Shown here piece after piece: positions 6,144-13,960 of a stretch of DNA of 17,852 nucleotides; position 1 is the first letter of the stretch; each line of letters starts with the position of its first letter. Location of the stretch: assembly GCA_021791455.1 (NCBI GenBank), contig JAJYWM010000371.1, forward strand, positions 1 through 17,852. Reading direction: 5' to 3'. The DNA is from a bacterium (GTDB taxonomy: Bacteria > Chloroflexota > Dormibacteria > UBA8260 > Bog-877). The translations under genes were made by a program, and so were the position numbers. The notes under the pieces were generated by a model that did no database searches, was not told the origin of the DNA, and saw nothing but the letters and a program-made list of their open reading frames with translations.

Positions 6144-7827
6144 GGCCCTGGCTAGGACCGGCATCCTGGCTTCCCCTGGACCGGGGGTGGTCCGGTTTGT
6201 TCCCCTGGGAGGGTTGGGGGAGATCGGCAAGAACCTGGCCCTGCTGGAATGCGGCGACGATGTGCTGATGATAGACGCGGGTCTCCGATTCCCCGAGACC
6301 GAGGCGGATGGCGTTGACATCATCCTTCCAGACATCAGCTTTCTGCTCACCCGGCTCAGCCGCCTTCGGGCCGTGTTGCTGACCCACGGACATGAGGACC
6401 ACATCGGCGCCCTGCCCTTCTACCTGCCCGGGATCAGCGTTCCGGTATACGGGACGGATGTGACCCTCGGTCTGCTGCGCAACAAGCTGGAGCGACGCGG
6501 CCGAGCGGGAGGCGGGGATCTGGTCACCGTCAGGCCCGGTCAGACCATATCCGCTGGTGAGATGAAGGTTGAGTTCATCCACATGACCCATAGTGTTCCC
6601 GGTAGCTGTGGGCTCGCCATCTTCACCAGTGCTGGGCTCGTGGTCCACACGGGAGACTTCAAGTTGGATCAGACGCCCGTGGGGTCGGCTCCGCCCGACC
6701 TCGGCCGGCTGGCGGAGCTCGGACGTTCTGGGGTGCTGCTCCTGCTGAGCGACAGCACCAACGCTCCCAACCAGGGGGTGACACCTTCTGAAGTCAGCGT
6801 TCGACCCGGCCTGAAGCGGGCCATGCGGGAAGCTGAGGGACGGGTCATCGTGGTGACCTTCGCCAGCAATCTGGCTCGGCTGCGGCAGATTCTGGAGGTG
6901 GCAGAGGAGTCCGGGCGCAGGTCATGCCTGGTGGGCCGGAGCATGCTTCGGAACTACACCACAGCCACCCGGCTCGGGTTCCTGAAGGCGCCAGCGCAGG
7001 GGCTGCTGTCGCCCCGCGACCTGGAGGCGATGCCCCATGATCGCATCTGCCTCATAGCGACGGGTTCCCAGGGGGAGCCATTGGCCGCGTTGAACAGGAT
7101 TGCTCAAGGTGACCACCGATTCGTGACTGCCGATCCCAACGACACCGTGGTGATGGCGGCCAACCCGATACCGGGCAATGAGGCTACGGTCAATCGCCTC
7201 GTGAACAGGCTGGTGAGCCAGGGGGTGAGGGTGTTGGCGGGCACCGCCGACGGCGTGCATGCCAGCGGGCACGCGGCCAGTGAGGAATTGCTCTTCATTC
7301 TGAGCTTGCTTGCGCCGAGATTCTTCGCTCCGATCCATGGGGAGCCCCGTCATCTCCAGGCCCATCGGGCTCTCGCACTCTCGCTGGGGATCACTGAGGA
7401 CCGCATCTCCATCTTGGAGAACGGCAGTGTTCTGGAGGCCGGGCCAGCCGGGATCTCGCTGGTCGGCGCGGTGACGACAGGGCGGGTGTGCCTGGACTCC
7501 GATGGTCACCAGGCGGGTGACTCCATGCCGTCCACCTTCGGCGCTGACCGACTCGTGATCGCCTCGGCCCAGCTGCCCAGGCAGCCCGGGGAGAGCCTGG
7601 TCGAGCTCGAGATCTCCGCGGGTGCGGGGCTCTGCTCGGATGGCGCACAGCCGGGGTGGCTATCCGGCGCCAAGAGGTCTTTGGCGCAGTCACTTCATCG
7701 TCAGCGCGCCCACGAGGTGCCGAGCTCGAGTGCCGTTGCGGACCGAATCGCTGCCGAGCTGAGAATGACGCTCGACCAGCACGATGTCACCGGGGCTCGG
7801 GTGCTGGCGATCGTGGAGCGGGTCTGA
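6130..7827 (+). CDS. rnj: Ribonuclease J
   Basis: RNase J is a metallo-beta-lactamase/beta-CASP ribonuclease with 5'-to-3' exonuclease and endonuclease activity, a main mRNA decay and rRNA maturation enzyme in bacteria without RNase E. The 565-residue product has PLGGLGEIGKN near the start, the zinc motif HGHEDH (86-91), His154, HTGDFK (His173, Asp176), the beta-CASP blocks ATGSQGEP and ANPIPGNE, and HASGHA plus PIHGEPRHL, which bind the RNA end. The weak C-terminal domain follows. No ATG fits: TTG 6130, with GGAG 4 nt upstream, gives a normal length but overlaps the glycosylase by 14 nt; GTG 6187 would begin right at VRFVPLGG and is the main alternative. The next gene starts 4 nt after the stop, so they are likely cotranscribed. 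Confidence 0.95.
   Translation: MASFEALARTGILASPGPGVVRFVPLGGLGEIGKNLALLECGDDVLMIDAGLRFPETEADGVDIILPDISFLLTRLSRLRAVLLTHGHEDHIGALPFYLPGISVPVYGTDVTLGLLRNKLERRGRAGGGDLVTVRPGQTISAGEMKVEFIHMTHSVPGSCGLAIFTSAGLVVHTGDFKLDQTPVGSAPPDLGRLAELGRSGVLLLLSDSTNAPNQGVTPSEVSVRPGLKRAMREAEGRVIVVTFASNLARLRQILEVAEESGRRSCLVGRSMLRNYTTATRLGFLKAPAQGLLSPRDLEAMPHDRICLIATGSQGEPLAALNRIAQGDHRFVTADPNDTVVMAANPIPGNEATVNRLVNRLVSQGVRVLAGTADGVHASGHAASEELLFILSLLAPRFFAPIHGEPRHLQAHRALALSLGITEDRISILENGSVLEAGPAGISLVGAVTTGRVCLDSDGHQAGDSMPSTFGADRLVIASAQLPRQPGESLVELEISAGAGLCSDGAQPGWLSGAKRSLAQSLHRQRAHEVPSSSAVADRIAAELRMTLDQHDVTGARVLAIVERV
6132..6147 (+). other. Hairpin at the glycosylase/rnj junction
   Basis: GGCCTC-TTTT-GAGGCC, a perfect 6-bp stem with a TTTT loop. 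It covers the glycosylase stop TGA (6141-6143) and begins at the last base of the proposed rnj TTG start (6130-6132). It would be melted by ribosomes finishing the upstream gene. Confidence 0.55.
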
Positions 7828-7831
7828 GCCG

Positions 7832-9046
7832 ATGCGCCGGGGCCCTGTCCTGGGAGTGGTCGCTCTCATAGCCCTGATCGTGGCCGGGGCCGCGGCGCAG
7901 GTGCTTCGGCCCCCGCCCGCCGCCCGTGAGGTCGTGGCCCTGCCCAGCACCTACGTCGTGCCGGGCAGCCCGCTGGCGCTTCCCTACCCGGCGACGGGAC
8001 AGGCGGCGCTGTATCTCGAGGGCACAGGGTGGGTCGGGCAGACCCCGGGCGAGACCTCGGTCGCCATCGCCAGCGTGACCAAGCTGATGACCGCCCTCCT
8101 GGTTGTGAGGGCGCATCCCCTGGCACCCGGCAGCAGCGGGCCCACGCTGGTGATCAGCGGCAGAGACGTAGCCCTGTACCAGGCTGATCAGGCGAGCGGG
8201 GATTCGGTGCTGCCGGTGACAGTTGGGGAGGACATCTCGGAAGAGCAGTTGCTGGAGGGCCTCCTGCTCCCGTCCGGAGACAACATCGCGGTTCTGCTCG
8301 CCCAGTGGGTGTCAGGGTCTGAAGCAGCCTTCGTCCAAGCCATGAACGAGGAGGCGCGGCGCCTTGGCATGACCAACACGGTGTACGCCGACGCCAGTGG
8401 GCTCAACCCCGGCAGCGTCAGCACCGCCGCTGACTTGACCCGGCTCGCAATTCAGGTGATGGACAACCCTGCTCTGGCCGCCATTGTCGCCATGCCAGAT
8501 GCGGTGCTGCCAGTGGCCGGCACGGTTCACAATTACGACTTCGTGCTGGGCCAACAGGGGGTTGTCGGCCTCAAGACAGGGTGGACCGAGGTGGCGGGAG
8601 GATGCTTTGTCTTCGCGGCCAAGAGAGAGGTCGGGGGGAGGATGGCGGAGCTGGTTGGAGCGGTTCTGGCCCAGCCGGGCAACGCCTATACCGGGATAGA
8701 GGCAGCAGAGGATGAGAGCGTGGGGATTCTGGCCGCGACCTGGGCGCACCTGCGGACGATCATCGTTGTCCCGCGTCACGGCAAGGTGGGGGAGGTCCTG
8801 ACCAAGTGGGGCGAGACCAGCGCCATCGTGACTAAGAGCTCGATCTCGGAGCTGGGTTGGCCGGGGCTGAGACTCAGGCTGACGTTGACAAGGGGGCACC
8901 TGCCCATAGATCCGGCCAAGGGTGCTCTGGTGGGCCGACTGACGGTCGCCTCTCCTGGGGGTGGCGCCCTCACCACACGCGTCCAAACTCTGTCGCGGGT
9001 ACCGGGGCCGAGCTTGGGTTGGAGGCTGCTGGACACCTATCTTTAA
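7832..9046 (+). CDS. D-alanyl-D-alanine carboxypeptidase (PBP5/DacA-like, peptidase S11)
   Basis: Low-molecular-mass penicillin-binding proteins of this family trim the terminal D-Ala from peptidoglycan stem peptides outside the membrane. The 404-residue product starts with a signal or anchor (MRRGPVLGVVALIALIVAGA). The active-site SxxK is Ser81-Lys84 in ASVTKLM, and KTG is 248-250 in GLKTGWTE. The second motif, normally SxN, reads SGDN (148-151), with Asp at the usual Asn position and Asn one residue later. The transpeptidase domain ends near 290; the last 90 residues (GALVGRLTV) resemble the beta-rich C-terminal PBP5 domain. ATG 7832 lies 4 nt after the rnj stop; an in-frame start at 7784 inside rnj would add a sequence that is not signal-like. 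Coupled translation with rnj is likely. Confidence 0.93.
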   Translation: MRRGPVLGVVALIALIVAGAAAQVLRPPPAAREVVALPSTYVVPGSPLALPYPATGQAALYLEGTGWVGQTPGETSVAIASVTKLMTALLVVRAHPLAPGSSGPTLVISGRDVALYQADQASGDSVLPVTVGEDISEEQLLEGLLLPSGDNIAVLLAQWVSGSEAAFVQAMNEEARRLGMTNTVYADASGLNPGSVSTAADLTRLAIQVMDNPALAAIVAMPDAVLPVAGTVHNYDFVLGQQGVVGLKTGWTEVAGGCFVFAAKREVGGRMAELVGAVLAQPGNAYTGIEAAEDESVGILAATWAHLRTIIVVPRHGKVGEVLTKWGETSAIVTKSSISELGWPGLRLRLTLTRGHLPIDPAKGALVGRLTVASPGGGALTTRVQTLSRVPGPSLGWRLLDTYL

Positions 9047-9075
9047 GGGGACTGCGAGCGGATGTGCGGATTCGC

Positions 9076-9084
9076 TGGTAGACT
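9076..9084 (+). promoter_or_regulatory. Extended -10 promoter of ftsK
   Basis: TGG-TAGACT, an extended -10 element 67 nt before the ftsK ATG. No -35 seen. The hexamer is the same as before tRNA-Ser(CGA), the HD-GYP gene and the MFS gene. Confidence 0.5.
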
Positions 9085-9151
9085 GACGCCCAGCGGGTGG
9101 CACACATGCCCCACGACCCAACCACGCCACCCGGTGTAGAGGCAGCTTGCG

Positions 9152-11461
9152 ATGGCTACCACCAGGCGACGCCCGGCCCCGAGGCAGAGGGCACCACGGC
9201 GGCGGCCGACCACCCGCAGGAGCGCGCGTCCGGCTCCCAAGCCGGGGATGACTCTGAGCCCCCAGCAGCGGCGGGAGCTCGGGGGGATCGCGGCGCTGGC
9301 GGTCGGGGTGATAGCCATAATCCTGCTGGCATTCCCAAAGGCTCCCCTGGCGCGGGATTTCGCACTGGGTTTGTCGCGGGTGGTGGGCATCGGGGGTTGG
9401 ATACTGGGACTGGCGCTGGTGGTGGGGGGGCTGGTTCTAATCTCGAGCCGATCAGCGGAGCGCAGCGTGGGTCAGCTCTTGCTGGCGATACTCGTCTCCT
9501 CCCTGGCCGCGATCTCCATGGCGGCGGTCGCCAGCGCACCGGAGGGAGGGATGGTCGGTCGTGCCCTGGGGCTGCATGTGGCTGACCTCATCGGTGCTCC
9601 CTCGGCCCTGGTGGCGCTCGGCGCGCTCGGCATCGCGGGCCTGGTTGTAGGCCTGGGCCTCTCGGTTTCACGCACCATGCAGATCATGGGGGCGACGCTC
9701 GGGTCTGCGGGGACCGCCATGTTCACCCCCAAGACGACCCCTGACAAGAGCAAGGAGCGGACCTCCATCCCGATCAATGGAGCGGGGGCACCATCCCTGG
9801 CAATCTCTCCCAGCTCCATGGCCGGAAGCGATACGAAGCGGAACCAGATGGCGCCCGAACCCTTCCAGCGCATCTTCGAGGAGCTGGATGAGGAGGAGTC
9901 GACCAGGGATGTTGCCCCGACGGCTCCGGCCGTCGAGCTTGCTGGCACAGTCGCGCCCATCCCGGTCCCCCTATCAGGGGAAGCCACGCCCGGCCTCACC
10001 GAGGAGGACGGTGATGACCCCGAGCCGAACTGGGTGCTTCCCAGCCTGGACCTTCTGGATTCAGCTCAGGGCAAGAGGGAGCGTCTCCAAAACGAGATCA
10101 GGACCAGGATCCGGACGATCGAGGCGACGTTGAACAACTTCGGTGTCGACTCAAAGGTCATGGGAGTCAATGCAGGCCCGACGGTGACCCAGTATGAGCT
10201 CCAGCCAGGGGCGGGGGTGCCGGTCAGGAGGGTGCTCGCCTATCAGACAGACCTGTCCCTGGCGCTGGCCGCTCCGATCCGAGTTCAGGCCCCGATCCCG
10301 GGCAAATCAGCAATAGGCATCGAGGTGCCCAACAAGGCGGCGCAGCTGGTGACCCTGAAGGAGATCGTGCAGGCGCCCACGTTCAGCGACTTCAAGAGCC
10401 ATCTGGCGGTCGCTCTGGGGGCCGATGTCAGCGGTCATCCCGTGCTCGGAGACCTGGCGGCCATGCCTCACCTGTTGATCGCAGGCGCCACCGGATCCGG
10501 CAAGAGTGTCTGCCTGAACGCGGTTCTGGCGGGTCTGTTGCTGCAGTCGACGCCACGTGACCTCCGCCTTATCCTGGTCGACCCCAAGCGGGTGGAGCTG
10601 GCCGGCTTCGCGGGATTGCCGCATCTGCTGGTCCCGGTGGTGGTCGAGCCGGACTCGGCCGTGGCGGCGCTCAGGTGGGCGGTCGTAGAGATGGATCAAC
10701 GCTACAAGCTGTTCGCTGGGCACGGGGCTCGCAACATCACCGTGTTCAACGAGCGAGCACCCCAGCTGGGACTGCGGACGCTGCCGAAGATCGTGATCGT
10801 GATCGACGAGCTGGCTGACCTGATGATGGTGGCTGCCAACGAGATCGAGGACCTCATCTGTCGGATCGCGCAGCTGGCACGGGCGGTCGGGATTCATTTG
10901 ATCGTCGCGACCCAGCGGCCGTCGGCCGACATAATCACCGGGCTGATCAAGGCCAACATCCCCTCCAGGGTCGCGTTCGCCGTCAGCAGCGGGGTGGACT
11001 CGAGGGTCATCCTGGACGAGATGGGGGCGGAGAAGCTGCTGGGCCGGGGTGACATGCTCTACCTGCCAATAGATGCGGGGAAGGCCACCAGGCTGCAGGG
11101 GGCCTACGTCTCCGATCGCGAGCTCGATCAGCTGATCGGATGGTGGAAGGCCCAGGGCCGCCCCACCTATCAGGAGGAGATTCTTCAGGCCGCCGCGTTG
11201 AGCCCCAACCCGTCGGACGGGGCGACGAGGCGGGATCCGCTGTTCGAACGGGCGGGGAGGATCGTCATCGGCGAGGGTCGTGCTGCGGCGTCGCTCCTGC
11301 AGCGCAAGATGAACGTTGGCTACACCAGGGCCGCCCGCCTTGTCGATCAGCTGGCCGAGGCCCGGGTGGTCGGCCCCTACGAGGGCAGCAAGTCGCGGGA
11401 GGTGCTGATGAACATGGCGGAGTTCGAGCAGATGCTGGACAGCAGCGACGAAGAGCCCTAG
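9152..11461 (+). CDS. ftsK: DNA translocase FtsK/SpoIIIE
   Basis: FtsK pumps chromosomal DNA through the division septum and aids dimer resolution. The 769-residue product has an Arg/Pro-rich basic N-terminus (1-33), about four membrane helices (about 44-195), an acidic/proline linker (about 200-300), then the motor: alpha and beta parts with Walker A GATGSGKS (445-452) and Walker B IVIVIDELADL (Asp552, Glu553). The C-terminal gamma winged helix (about 700-769) has RIVIGEGRAAASLLQRKMNV, matching the domain that reads orienting DNA sequences such as KOPS/SRS. ATG 9152 has only a weak AGAGG site. The gene has its own extended -10 box and ends 17 nt before yajQ. The linker is short compared with E. 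coli FtsK, as usual in SpoIIIE-type proteins. Confidence 0.96.
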   Translation: MATTRRRPAPRQRAPRRRPTTRRSARPAPKPGMTLSPQQRRELGGIAALAVGVIAIILLAFPKAPLARDFALGLSRVVGIGGWILGLALVVGGLVLISSRSAERSVGQLLLAILVSSLAAISMAAVASAPEGGMVGRALGLHVADLIGAPSALVALGALGIAGLVVGLGLSVSRTMQIMGATLGSAGTAMFTPKTTPDKSKERTSIPINGAGAPSLAISPSSMAGSDTKRNQMAPEPFQRIFEELDEEESTRDVAPTAPAVELAGTVAPIPVPLSGEATPGLTEEDGDDPEPNWVLPSLDLLDSAQGKRERLQNEIRTRIRTIEATLNNFGVDSKVMGVNAGPTVTQYELQPGAGVPVRRVLAYQTDLSLALAAPIRVQAPIPGKSAIGIEVPNKAAQLVTLKEIVQAPTFSDFKSHLAVALGADVSGHPVLGDLAAMPHLLIAGATGSGKSVCLNAVLAGLLLQSTPRDLRLILVDPKRVELAGFAGLPHLLVPVVVEPDSAVAALRWAVVEMDQRYKLFAGHGARNITVFNERAPQLGLRTLPKIVIVIDELADLMMVAANEIEDLICRIAQLARAVGIHLIVATQRPSADIITGLIKANIPSRVAFAVSSGVDSRVILDEMGAEKLLGRGDMLYLPIDAGKATRLQGAYVSDRELDQLIGWWKAQGRPTYQEEILQAAALSPNPSDGATRRDPLFERAGRIVIGEGRAAASLLQRKMNVGYTRAARLVDQLAEARVVGPYEGSKSREVLMNMAEFEQMLDSSDEEP

Positions 11462-11466
11462 CTCGC

Positions 11467-11472
11467 TAGTCT
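11467..11472 (+). promoter_or_regulatory. -10 element of yajQ, probably leaderless
   Basis: TAGTCT with 6 nt (TTTCCC) before the A of ATG 11479. That spacing places transcription start at or next to the start codon, and no Shine-Dalgarno sequence is present. Confidence 0.45.
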
Positions 11473-11478
11473 TTTCCC

Positions 11479-11973
11479 ATGGCAAGTAGTGAGCATTCGT
11501 TCGATGTGGTTTCCGACTTCGACCGCCAGGAGCTCGTCAACGCGGTGGAGCAGGCCAAGCGAGAGATAGCCACCAGGTACGACTTCAAAGACGTCACCGC
11601 GGACATCGACCTGCAGGAGAAGGAGATAGTCCTTCTGGCGGCATCCGACAGCCGGGCCGACGCGATCCTGGACGTGCTCAAGAGCAAGCTGGTTCGGCGC
11701 AACCTGTCCCTGAAGATTCTTCTGCCGGGCAAGACCGAGCCAGCGGCTAAGGGCAACGTCCGCCAGGCCATCAAGATCCAAAAGGGGATTGACGAGGACA
11801 CGGCTCGCGATCTCAGCAAGAGGATCAAGGCAGGGCACCCCAAGGTCCAGGTCCGCATCCAGGGCGACGAGCTTCGGGTGGTGAGCAAGGACAAGGACAA
11901 CCTGCAGGCTGTGATCCAGGACCTGCGGGCCCTGGATCTGCCGGTCCCCCTGCAGTTCACCAACTACCGTTGA
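11479..11973 (+). CDS. yajQ: YajQ-family nucleotide-binding protein
   Basis: The 164-residue product matches YajQ/UPF0234 from end to end: SFDVVSDFDRQELVNAVEQ, IATRYDFKDV, GNVRQAIKIQKGID and QVRIQGDELRVVSKDKDNLQ, ending in PLQFTNYR. The fold is two ferredoxin-like halves. Members from Xanthomonas and Pseudomonas bind cyclic di-GMP and act with transcription factors, and others bind tRNA or GTP; the ligand here is not known from sequence. ATG 11479 is preferred because the similarity starts immediately after it. There is no ribosome-binding site, but a -10-like TAGTCT lies 6 nt upstream, so a leaderless message is likely. Its position between ftsK and cinA gives no direct clue to its role; an HD-GYP protein encoded 4 kb downstream is another possible c-di-GMP link. 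Confidence 0.95.
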   Translation: MASSEHSFDVVSDFDRQELVNAVEQAKREIATRYDFKDVTADIDLQEKEIVLLAASDSRADAILDVLKSKLVRRNLSLKILLPGKTEPAAKGNVRQAIKIQKGIDEDTARDLSKRIKAGHPKVQVRIQGDELRVVSKDKDNLQAVIQDLRALDLPVPLQFTNYR

Positions 11974-12035
11974 TCCCACCCTGGCTCGCCGGGGAGGCCG
12001 CGGCTCTCTGACGTCAGCAAACCTGGGAGGTGACG

Positions 12036-12542
12036 ATGGCGCTCCCGGATGACCGGGTCGACTCCCTAATTCTGGAGTCGGCGTCGAAGGTGATCGGCCT
12101 GGCCAGCGCTCGCCATCGCACCACCATTGCGACCGCGGAGTCCTGCACCGCGGGTCTGCTGGGGGCGGCGCTCACATCGGTTCCGGGAAGCTCCAGGGTC
12201 TATCTCGGAGGGGTGATCACCTACTCGAATTCGGTCAAGCAGCGCCTCCTCGGTATACCTCACCCGACCCTGGAACGGTGGGGAGCCGTGAGCCCCCAGG
12301 TGGCAGCAGCCATGGCGTCCTCGGTGCGGGCGCTGCTGGGGGCGACCATTGCCGTTGGTGTGACCGGGGTCGCCGGGCCGGCGAGTTCGGAACGCAAGCC
12401 AGCGGGCCTGGTCTATGTCGCCCTGGCCTCCAGTCGTACCACCCGAATCGAGCGGCTCGAGGTGGATCGTGGCAGGGAGGGCAACCGCTCAGCGGCTGTC
12501 GCACTTGCCCTTCGCCTCGTGGCGGAAGAAATCCTTGGTTGA
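12036..12542 (+). CDS. cinA: CinA C-terminal domain protein (PncC-type nicotinamide-nucleotide amidase)
   Basis: The 168-residue product is the stand-alone CinA C-terminal domain, which in PncC deamidates nicotinamide mononucleotide to nicotinate mononucleotide in NAD recycling. Family motifs are ATAESCTAGLLGAALTSVPG (Ser36, usual motif AESCTGG, here Ala for Gly), YSNSVKQRLLGI, and GVTGVAGPASSERKPAGLVYV. The N-terminal molybdopterin-binding-like half of full CinA is missing, and there is no room for it between yajQ and this gene. ATG 12036 has GGGAGG (12025-12030) 5 nt upstream. cinA directly before recA is a widely conserved order and led to its link with competence; that role is not shown here. 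recA has its own SOS promoter in the 142-nt gap. Confidence 0.92.
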   Translation: MALPDDRVDSLILESASKVIGLASARHRTTIATAESCTAGLLGAALTSVPGSSRVYLGGVITYSNSVKQRLLGIPHPTLERWGAVSPQVAAAMASSVRALLGATIAVGVTGVAGPASSERKPAGLVYVALASSRTTRIERLEVDRGREGNRSAAVALALRLVAEEILG

Positions 12543-12589
12543 GGGGACGAAGCGGGTGTGAGACACTCGCGACAGAGCCGCCCAGGTGC

Positions 12590-12598
12590 TGCTACAAT
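12590..12598 (+). promoter_or_regulatory. recA promoter (extended -10)
   Basis: TGC-TACAAT, with a partial -35 GCGACA at 12569-12574 (18 nt spacing). Start expected near 12605, inside the LexA box. Confidence 0.6.
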
Positions 12599-12601
12599 AG
12601 C

Positions 12602-12613
12602 GAACGCGTGTTC
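12602..12613 (+). promoter_or_regulatory. LexA (SOS) box of recA
   Basis: GAAC-GCGT-GTTC, a perfect match to the GAAC-N4-GTTC operator bound by LexA/DinR in Gram-positive and related bacteria. It begins 3 nt after the -10 hexamer, so a bound repressor would block RNA polymerase. lexA itself is not in the window. Confidence 0.85.
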
Positions 12614-12684
12614 TCGGTCCGCCTCGAATGGCGATCGCAGTCCGACCCGACAACAATTTCAGCAAGCCACCGGGAGACCACGAA

Positions 12685-13803
12685 ATGAGCGCTACACTCG
12701 AGCTTCACGGCCGCCTCAACGGGGCCGCCAAAGGGGATGCCAAGGAGTCGGACAAGGTGAGCAGTGAGAGGGAACGCAATCTTGCGGCAGCCCTGGGCCA
12801 AATCGAGCGGAGCTACGGCAAGGGCGCCATCATGCGCTTGGGCGACTCCACCGGTCTCAAGGGGGTGGATGTCATCTCGACTGGGGCGTTGACCCTCGAC
12901 CTGGCGCTCGGCGTGGGCGGCATCCCCAAGGGGCGGATCGTCGAGATCTACGGCCCAGAGTCCTCCGGCAAGACAAGTCTCAGCCTCCATGTGATAGCGG
13001 AAGCGCAGAGGGATGGAGGTGTGGCTGCTTTCATAGACGCTGAGCATGCCCTCGACCCGGCCTACGCGGCCCGAATCGGAGTTAACACGGCCGACCTCCT
13101 GATTGCCCAGCCCGACACTGGGGAGCAGGCCCTGGAGATTGTCGAGGCGCTCATCCGGAGTCAGGCGGTCGATGTGGTCGTGGTGGACTCGGTGGCTGCG
13201 CTGGTTCCAAAGGCCGAGATTGATGGCGAGATGGGTGACTCTCACGTCGGTCTGCAGGCTCGCCTCATGTCCCAAGCCATGCGCAAGCTGACCGGTGCCA
13301 TCAGCCGGTCGAATTGCTCAGTCATCTTCATCAACCAGCTGCGAGAGAAGGTCGGGGTGATGTTCGGAAGCCCCGAGGTGACCAGTGGAGGCCGGGCGCT
13401 CAAGTTCTATGCCTCAGTCAGGCTCGACATCCGGCGAATTGAGTCACTCAAGCAGGGCATGGACGTGGTCGGAAGCCGGGTGAAGGTGCGCGTGGTCAAG
13501 AACAAGGTGGCGGCTCCCTTCCGGACAGCCGAGCTTGACCTGCTTTACAACGAGGGGATCTCCTTCCACGGCAGCGTCCTTGACGCGGGCCTGGAGGCCG
13601 GCGTGGTGGAGAAGAGCGGAGCCTGGTTCAGCTATGGAGAGACCCGCCTTGGACAGGGCCGCGAAAATGTCCGTGATCTTCTGAGGAGCAACCCCGAATT
13701 GACCCAGGAGATTGCTCAGAAGGTGCGGCAGGCAGTTCTGGGAGAGGCGGTGGAGCCCACCCCGGACCTCACAGGCGAGGCGCCGCGGGCAGCGGTGTCC
13801 TGA
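12685..13803 (+). CDS. recA: Recombinase RecA
   Basis: RecA forms filaments on single-stranded DNA, drives homologous strand exchange and triggers LexA self-cleavage. The 372-residue product has Walker A GPESSGKT (90-97), Walker [11 protein letters not shown], the L1 region [14 protein letters not shown], and the L2/ATP-cap region from [13 protein letters not shown] to [13 protein letters not shown]. An N-terminal stretch of about 25 residues before the conserved [14 protein letters not shown] is longer than in E. coli. ATG 12685 has GGGAG (12672-12676) 8 nt upstream; the frame opens at 12628, but that start lies just past the LexA box and has no ribosome-binding site. The C-terminus is Pro/Ala-rich rather than strongly acidic. 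SOS control is well supported by the operator. Confidence 0.98.
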   Translation: MSATLELHGRLNGAAKGDAKESDKVSSERERNLAAALGQIERSYGKGAIMRLGDSTGLKGVDVISTGALTLDLALGVGGIPKGRIVEIYGPESSGKTSLSLHVIAEAQRDGGVAAFIDAEHALDPAYAARIGVNTADLLIAQPDTGEQALEIVEALIRSQAVDVVVVDSVAALVPKAEIDGEMGDSHVGLQARLMSQAMRKLTGAISRSNCSVIFINQLREKVGVMFGSPEVTSGGRALKFYASVRLDIRRIESLKQGMDVVGSRVKVRVVKNKVAAPFRTAELDLLYNEGISFHGSVLDAGLEAGVVEKSGAWFSYGETRLGQGRENVRDLLRSNPELTQEIAQKVRQAVLGEAVEPTPDLTGEAPRAAVS

Positions 13804-13805
13804 CC

Positions 13806-13847
13806 CGGGTGGCTGCGCGGGGCCGCCGCGACCTGCGGAGGCACCCG
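13806..13847 (+). other. GC-rich stem-loop after recA
   Basis: CGGGTG (13806-13811) pairs with CACCCG (13842-13847) and further GC-rich pairing is possible inside. It starts 2 nt after the recA stop. No U-run follows, so it is a weak terminator candidate; it may protect the recA mRNA end or be a Rho-dependent site. Confidence 0.35.
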
Positions 13848-13854
13848 TAAGCGG

Positions 13855-13860
13855 TAGAAT
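13855..13860 (+). promoter_or_regulatory. -10 element of rny
   Basis: TAGAAT, identical to the tRNA-Ser(GGA) box, giving a leader of about 95 nt before ATG 13961. No -35 found. Confidence 0.45.
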
Positions 13861-13885
13861 GCCACAGGTTCTAGTTGATTTTTTC

Positions 13886-13954
13886 CTCCCTCCTCATGGG
13901 AGGGTTTCGCCTGGGATGGGTGTGCTCTAACTCCCTCCTCGGTACTGCGAGGTG
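13886..13954 (+). promoter_or_regulatory. Candidate RNA switch in the rny leader
   Basis: A perfect 10-nt repeat, CTCCCTCCTC, occurs at 13886-13895 and 13931-13940. Between them lies GGGAGGG (13898-13904), which can pair with either copy (CCCTCC:GGAGGG). The second copy also supplies CCTCG (13937-13941), which pairs with CGAGG (13948-13952) around a 6-nt loop and masks the Shine-Dalgarno GAGGTG (13949-13954). If GGGAGGG takes copy 1, the ribosome site can be masked; if it takes copy 2, the site is free. A run of six T precedes the first copy. The pairing is read from sequence; the switching is inference. Confidence 0.45.
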
Positions 13955-13960
13955 ACCGCG

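Noticed and set aside
9097..9585. Gly/Ala-rich + strand frame of 162 codons
   Set aside because: Mostly overlaps the N-terminus of ftsK in another frame; the ftsK frame has clear membrane helices and the rest of the protein.
10307..11485. 392-codon minus-strand frame opposite ftsK
   Set aside because: Shadow of the ftsK motor domain, with His/Gln/Leu-rich sequence typical of antisense frames in GC-rich genes.
12009..12016. TGACGTCA palindrome before cinA
   Set aside because: A single 8-nt dyad with no partner or -10 context; expected by chance at this length.
13881..13904. Intrinsic terminator after recA
   Set aside because: The T6 run is before the CCCTCC/GGAGGG hairpin, not after it, so it does not fit a + strand terminator.
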